Below, piece by piece: positions 60,115 through 64,000 of a DNA stretch of 64,000 nt. The notes below the pieces were generated by a model that saw only the letters and a list, made by a program, of their open reading frames with translations, had not been told where the DNA came from and did not search any database. Source of the DNA: Paractinoplanes lichenicola (GTDB lineage Bacteria > Actinomycetota > Actinomycetes > Mycobacteriales > Micromonosporaceae); the NCBI RefSeq assembly GCF_016785085.1, contig NZ_JAENHO010000013.1, forward strand, positions 186,001-250,000, read 5' to 3'. The position numbers and the translations under genes were made by a program. Numbering within the stretch: the first letter of the stretch is position 1; every line of letters begins with the position of its first letter.

Positions 60115-60701
60115 TCCTCAAGGCGGCGGATCTGCGTGTGGCGTACGGCGGCCGGACCGTCCTCGACGGGTTCTCGGCCGAACTGGGCGACGGCGAGCAC
60201 TACGCGCTGACCGGGCGCTCCGGATCCGGCAAAACCTCCCTGCTGCTCGTACTGGCCGGGCTGCTCGAGCCGACCGGCGGCACGGTCGACCGCACCCTCG
60301 AACCCCGGGAGGTCGTCTACGTGCCGCAGGCCCCATCCCTCGTACCGGAACTCTCCGCCCTGCAGAACGCCGCGCTCGGGCTGCGTCTGCGCGGGCACGC
60401 ACCGGCCGAGGCCGAGGACCGTGCCCGGGAACAGGCCCACGCCCTCGGGCTCGCCGGTATCGACGACGCCCTGCCGGCCGAGCTGTCCGGCGGGATGCAG
60501 CAGCGGGTCGCCCTGGCCCGCGCGCTCGCGATGGCGCCCCGGCTGATCCTGGCCGACGAGCCGACCGGCGCTCTCGACCGGGCCACCGCCGCCCGCACCA
60601 TCGACGTCCTCCTGCGGCAGGCCAGGGACAGCGCTCTGGTCGTGGCCACCCACGATCCGGATGTCGCCGCCCGATTCCCTCACCGATGGACGGTCTCATG
60701 A
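60111..60701 (+). CDS. ABC transporter ATPase 2
   Basis: 196 residues; GTG 60111 overlaps the previous stop (GTGA). Walker A GRSGSGKTS, Q-loop YVPQAPSLVPELSALQN, signature LSGGMQQRVALARAL, Walker B LILADEPTGALD, H-loop ATHDPD. All motifs are canonical, in contrast to the first ATPase, so the two may be a catalytic/degenerate pair. Confidence 0.93.
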   Translation: MILKAADLRVAYGGRTVLDGFSAELGDGEHYALTGRSGSGKTSLLLVLAGLLEPTGGTVDRTLEPREVVYVPQAPSLVPELSALQNAALGLRLRGHAPAEAEDRAREQAHALGLAGIDDALPAELSGGMQQRVALARALAMAPRLILADEPTGALDRATAARTIDVLLRQARDSALVVATHDPDVAARFPHRWTVS

Positions 60702-63280
60702 CGACCCGATACGTCCTGCAGGCCCTGCGCCGCCGCCCGGCCGAGACCCTGGCCGCCGCGCTCGCCGTCGCCTTGACCGTGGCCTTCCTCGTCGCGCTGG
60801 GCTCGTTCACCACCCGCACCGGTGCCCGGCTCACCGAACGCGCCGCGGCCAGGGTGCCGGTCGACTGGCAGGTGCAGGTCACGCCGGGCAGCGATCCCGC
60901 CGTCGCCCGCGACGCGCTGGCCGCGACGCCCGGCCTGACCGGCTTCCGCGCGGTCGACTACGCCAAGGTTCGCGGGTTGACCTCGAAGTCGGCCGACGGC
61001 CAGACGCGCACCACGGGCGCCGCGTACGTGGTGTCCCTGCCCGCCGATTATGCGTCGTTCGCACCCGGTCAGCTCCGCACCCTGGGCGGCTCGCTCGTCG
61101 GCGCCGCCCTGCAGCAGCAGACCGCGGCCAACCTCGCAGCCGCTCCCGGCGACACAGTGACCGTGCTGGGCAGCGGACGCACGGTAGCGGTCACGGGGGT
61201 GGCCGAGCTGCCCACCGCCGACTCCTTCTTCCAGGTCGTGGGCGCCCCCGCCGGGTCAGGAGCGAGTGCGCCGCCGGACAACGTCCTGCTGGTCGCCCCG
61301 GAACGGTTCCGCGATCTGGTCGGTTCGGCAACAGTGATCCATCAGTTCCACGTACGGCTGAATCACGGCGAGCTGCCGAGCGACCCGGCGCGGGCCGCCG
61401 ACCTGATCACCCTCCGCTCCAACCACCTGGTCGCCGACATCGCCGGCAGCGCCCTGATCGGTGACAACCTCGAGGTGGCCCTGTCGGCGGCCCGGGAGGA
61501 CGCCATCTACGCCGGATTGCTCGTGCTGCTGCTCGGAGTGCCGGCGCTCGTCCTCGCGGGCGTGGTCGCCCTGCTGCTGATCTCGCTGCGCAACGACCGG
61601 CAGCGCCGCGACCTGGCCCTGCTGCGCCTGCGCGGGGTGACACCCCGCCGCGCGGCCACCCTGCTGGGCCTGGTGGCCCTGATCGACGGGCTGCTCGGCG
61701 CGGCCTTGGGCGCCGTGCTGGCCCGCGCTCTGGGCACAGTCTCCGTTCCCTGGCTGGCCGGCGGGACGGCGGCCGGTGTCCTGCTCGCGGTCGTGACCGA
61801 GCTGGCGCCGGTGGCGCGTCTGCTCCGCGGCGGCCCTCCCACCGTGCAGGACGCCGCCACCGCCCTGCCCGCCACCCGATCACCGCTGCCGCTGCGGCTC
61901 GGCCTCGACTTCCTGCTGCTCGCCGGCTCGGCCATGGTGTTCTGGCTGACCTCCCGCGGCGGGTACAAGGTCGTGGTCGTGCCCGAGGGTGTGCCGGTGG
62001 CGTCGGTCAACTACGCCGCGCTGCTGGCCCCGGCGCTGCTGTGGCCCGGGATGGCCCTGCTCACCTGGCGTTTGTCGGCCCTGGTGCTGGCCCGCCGCGG
62101 CCGGCGGCCCGGCACCGACCCGTCGGGGCGGCTGCCCGACCTGCGCCGGGACGTCCTGCGGCGCCGGCGGCGGGTGGTCGCCCGCGGCGCGACCGGGCTC
62201 GCGGTGGCCGTCGCCGTCACCGTGTCGGCCGCGGTCTTCACCACCACCTACGACCGGCAGGCCCGCGTCGACACTGCGCTGACCGTCGGATCTGACGTGG
62301 CGATAACACTGCCGGCCGACAGCGGCGGCACCCTCGACCCGGCGATCGCCGCCGTCCCCGGCGTGACCGCGGTCGAACAGGTCAGCCACCGGCTCGTCTA
62401 TGTGGGACCGGATCTGCAGGACCTGTACGGCGTCGACGCGGCCACGGTCGGCCGGGCGGCGCCGCTGGAGGACGCGTTCACGCCCGGCAGCTCCGTGCGA
62501 GCGGTGATGGCGAACCTGGCCGCGACCCGGGACGGCGTGCTGCTTTCGCAGGAGACGCTGCACGACTACCAGCTGCACACGGGCGACGCCGTACGGCTGC
62601 GGCTGCGAACGGACCAGGGCGCGTACCGCTCGATCGGCTTTCACGTCGTCGGAGTGATCACCGAGTTCGCCACGGCGCCGCGCGACAGCTTCGTGGTCGC
62701 CAACCGGTCGTACCTGGCCGAGGCGACCGGACGCCCGGCCGTCGAGACGCTGCTGGTGCGCACCGGCCATCCCGCCCGGGTGGCGGCGGCCATCCGTCCC
62801 CCGACCGGCGCGCAGGTCAACGACACCACCTCGCCGCGCGTCGCCGTGGTGTCCGCGTCCGGTCTGGCCGCCGGCAGCCTGTCCGGCCTGGCCCGGCTCA
62901 GCCTGACCTTCGGGCTGCTGCTGGCCGGGGCGAGCGCGGGCCTGGTGCTGGTGGCCGGTGCCGTCCAGCGGCGAAGGGCGACCACGGCGCTGGCCGTGCT
63001 CGGCGCCACCGCCCGGCAGCGGGCCGGTTTCCTCTGGACCGAAGCGCGGGCTCTGGTGGCGCTCGGCGTGATCGGCGGTCTGGTGGCCGGCGGTCTGGTC
63101 GCGGCCCAGCTCATCAAGGTCCTCAACGGCATCTTCGACCCGCCGCCGCACCATCCGGTGGTGCCGTGGGACTTCGTCGCCGCCACCGTGCTGGCCGTGC
63201 TCGCCACCGCCGCCGCCACGACCGCCGTCACCGCCCGCTGGACCGGCCGGGTCGACGCCAGCCGCCTCAGGGATCTGTGA
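60698..63280 (+). CDS. FtsX/MacB-type ABC transporter permease
   Basis: 860 residues from ATG 60698, overlapping the previous stop (ATGA). The fold is duplicated: helix 1 near 15-40, an extracellular domain, three helices (about 265-380), a second N-terminal helix near 510 (VARGATGLAVAVAVTVSAAVF), another extracellular domain and three C-terminal helices. The MacB-like architecture with two extracellular domains is used for peptide or lipid export and sensing. The neighbouring two-component system and lipoprotein are typical of antimicrobial-peptide or envelope-stress systems; the cargo is not known. Confidence 0.93.
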   Translation: MTTRYVLQALRRRPAETLAAALAVALTVAFLVALGSFTTRTGARLTERAAARVPVDWQVQVTPGSDPAVARDALAATPGLTGFRAVDYAKVRGLTSKSADGQTRTTGAAYVVSLPADYASFAPGQLRTLGGSLVGAALQQQTAANLAAAPGDTVTVLGSGRTVAVTGVAELPTADSFFQVVGAPAGSGASAPPDNVLLVAPERFRDLVGSATVIHQFHVRLNHGELPSDPARAADLITLRSNHLVADIAGSALIGDNLEVALSAAREDAIYAGLLVLLLGVPALVLAGVVALLLISLRNDRQRRDLALLRLRGVTPRRAATLLGLVALIDGLLGAALGAVLARALGTVSVPWLAGGTAAGVLLAVVTELAPVARLLRGGPPTVQDAATALPATRSPLPLRLGLDFLLLAGSAMVFWLTSRGGYKVVVVPEGVPVASVNYAALLAPALLWPGMALLTWRLSALVLARRGRRPGTDPSGRLPDLRRDVLRRRRRVVARGATGLAVAVAVTVSAAVFTTTYDRQARVDTALTVGSDVAITLPADSGGTLDPAIAAVPGVTAVEQVSHRLVYVGPDLQDLYGVDAATVGRAAPLEDAFTPGSSVRAVMANLAATRDGVLLSQETLHDYQLHTGDAVRLRLRTDQGAYRSIGFHVVGVITEFATAPRDSFVVANRSYLAEATGRPAVETLLVRTGHPARVAAAIRPPTGAQVNDTTSPRVAVVSASGLAAGSLSGLARLSLTFGLLLAGASAGLVLVAGAVQRRRATTALAVLGATARQRAGFLWTEARALVALGVIGGLVAGGLVAAQLIKVLNGIFDPPPHHPVVPWDFVAATVLAVLATAAATTAVTARWTGRVDASRLRDL

Positions 63281-63345
63281 CGGCGACCACGGGTCTGCCG
63301 GCCGGCGGTGCTGAGAATTCGGTGAGCGACCCCCTTTCGTGGCCT

Positions 63346-63362
63346 TCAGCAAATGTTCAGCG
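63346..63362. promoter_or_regulatory. TTCAGC direct repeat upstream of the COG4705 gene
   Basis: TTCAGC, AAATG, TTCAGC: two hexamers spaced 11 bp, the form of binding sites used by OmpR-type regulators. They lie just upstream of the ATG at 63385. The response regulator at 56889 is a candidate binder. Confidence 0.4.
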
Positions 63363-63384
63363 CCGCTTGCCCAGTGTGGCGATC

Positions 63385-64000
63385 ATGACTTTTGCGCATT
63401 CCGCTCCCGCCGTCCGCGTGCCGGGCTGGCTGACCAAGGTCCCGGCGATCACCGCGACCTTCTGGGTCATCAAGATCCTGTCCACCACGATCGGCGAGAC
63501 GTTCGCCGACTACCTGTCGGTCAACGTCGGGCTCGGCCCGCTGATCACCGACGCCATCATGCTCGCGGTGCTCGCGGCAGCGCTCGTCGTACAGTTCCGC
63601 ACCAACCGCTACACACCGTGGATCTATTGGCTGTGCGTGGTGCTGGTGAGCATCGTCGGCACCCAGATCACCGACTTCCTCACCGACACCCTGGGCGTGA
63701 GCCTCTATGTCAGCACCGCCGTCTTCTCCGTCGTGCTGGCCGCGGTCTTCGTGATCTGGCACCGCCAGGAGGGCACCCTGGCCATCGCCTCGATCGACAC
63801 CCCGCGCCGGGAGGCGTTCTACTGGGGCGCCATCCTCACCACCTTCGCCCTCGGCACCGCGGCCGGCGACCTGGCCACCGAGGCGCTCAGCCTCGGCTTC
63901 CGCAACGGCACCCTGATCTTCGGCGGACTCATCCTGGCCACGTGGATCGCCCGCAAGGCCGGGGTGAGCCAGGTGCTCACCTTCTGGATCGCGTACGTGC
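63385..64000 (+). CDS. COG4705-type polytopic membrane protein (3' end outside window)
   Basis: From ATG 63385 the frame runs 205 residues to the window edge: VPAITATFWVIKILSTTIGETFADYLS, then TDFLTDTLGVSLYVSTAVF and YWGAILTTFALGTAAGDLATEALSLG. At least six hydrophobic helices with repeated T-T-x-G-E-T/G-T-x-x-D patterns. It is an intact relative of the broken gene at 55677-56115. Function unknown. It is not coupled to the preceding permease gene (gap 104 bp). Confidence 0.83.
   Translation, partial: MTFAHSAPAVRVPGWLTKVPAITATFWVIKILSTTIGETFADYLSVNVGLGPLITDAIMLAVLAAALVVQFRTNRYTPWIYWLCVVLVSIVGTQITDFLTDTLGVSLYVSTAVFSVVLAAVFVIWHRQEGTLAIASIDTPRREAFYWGAILTTFALGTAAGDLATEALSLGFRNGTLIFGGLILATWIARKAGVSQVLTFWIAYV

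Overview
The window is high-GC actinobacterial DNA, most likely from the Micromonosporaceae (Actinoplanes-like). This is inferred from three things: an orphan flagellar gene (fliL) with a sporulation/flagellar-type promoter, a secreted arabinoxylan-degrading gene set, and a large modular type I polyketide synthase (PKS).

Region 1 (1-25.8 kb) is the edge of a type I PKS cluster. Two PKS genes are read leftwards. The upstream protein (stop at 16771) has the order ACP-KS-degenerate AT-AT-DH-ACP and looks like the starter/first-extension protein. The downstream protein (from 16720, running off the left end) holds KS-AT-DH-KR-ACP, KS-AT-DH-ER-KR-ACP, KS-AT-DH-KR-ACP and the start of a fourth KS. 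All active ATs look malonyl-specific and all KRs look B-type. To the right lie a membrane glycosyltransferase, a type II thioesterase, and an unusual protein-arginine-methyltransferase-like enzyme that may act on a guanidino group of the product.

Region 2 (25.8-28.7 kb) holds fliL, a secreted protein of unknown function, and a remarkable single-chain protein that joins an ECF-like sigma factor, a zinc-finger anti-sigma-like segment, membrane helices and an arabinose-binding AbfB domain.

Region 3 (28.7-44.6 kb) is an arabinoxylan utilisation locus: CBM13-GH62 arabinofuranosidase, Ser/Thr kinase, GH10-CBM13 xylanase, a broken GH51 arabinofuranosidase, a sugar ABC importer (binding protein and two permeases, no ATPase), a LacI regulator and a GH11-CBM2 xylanase. 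Several of these genes share CCGAAACTTyCGG-like and TTCCGGAA-like upstream boxes. The sigma/AbfB protein could be the membrane sensor for this locus; this is inference. Embedded in the region are remnants of a TetR regulator and two short-chain dehydrogenases with internal deletions, an intact tautomerase, and an orphan conservon-type sensor.

Region 4 (44.6-56 kb) holds a GGDEF-EAL protein, a truncated quinone oxidoreductase facing a frameshifted MarR gene, a frameshifted LAL regulator, a VOC protein, and a 167-bp palindromic MITE-like insertion that lies in the stop codon of an SDR gene. It also has an alpha/beta hydrolase divergent from its probable TetR repressor (two operators), GtrA, DUF1707 and a deleted COG4705-type membrane protein.

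Region 5 (56-64 kb) is a two-component system convergent with itself, flanked by lipoproteins and a tightly coupled two-ATPase/FtsX-type ABC transporter operon. An intact COG4705-type membrane protein runs off the right end.

At least seven genes between 34 and 56 kb carry deletions or single-base frameshifts. Either this area is decaying or the assembly has lost GC-rich segments; the two cannot be separated from sequence alone.
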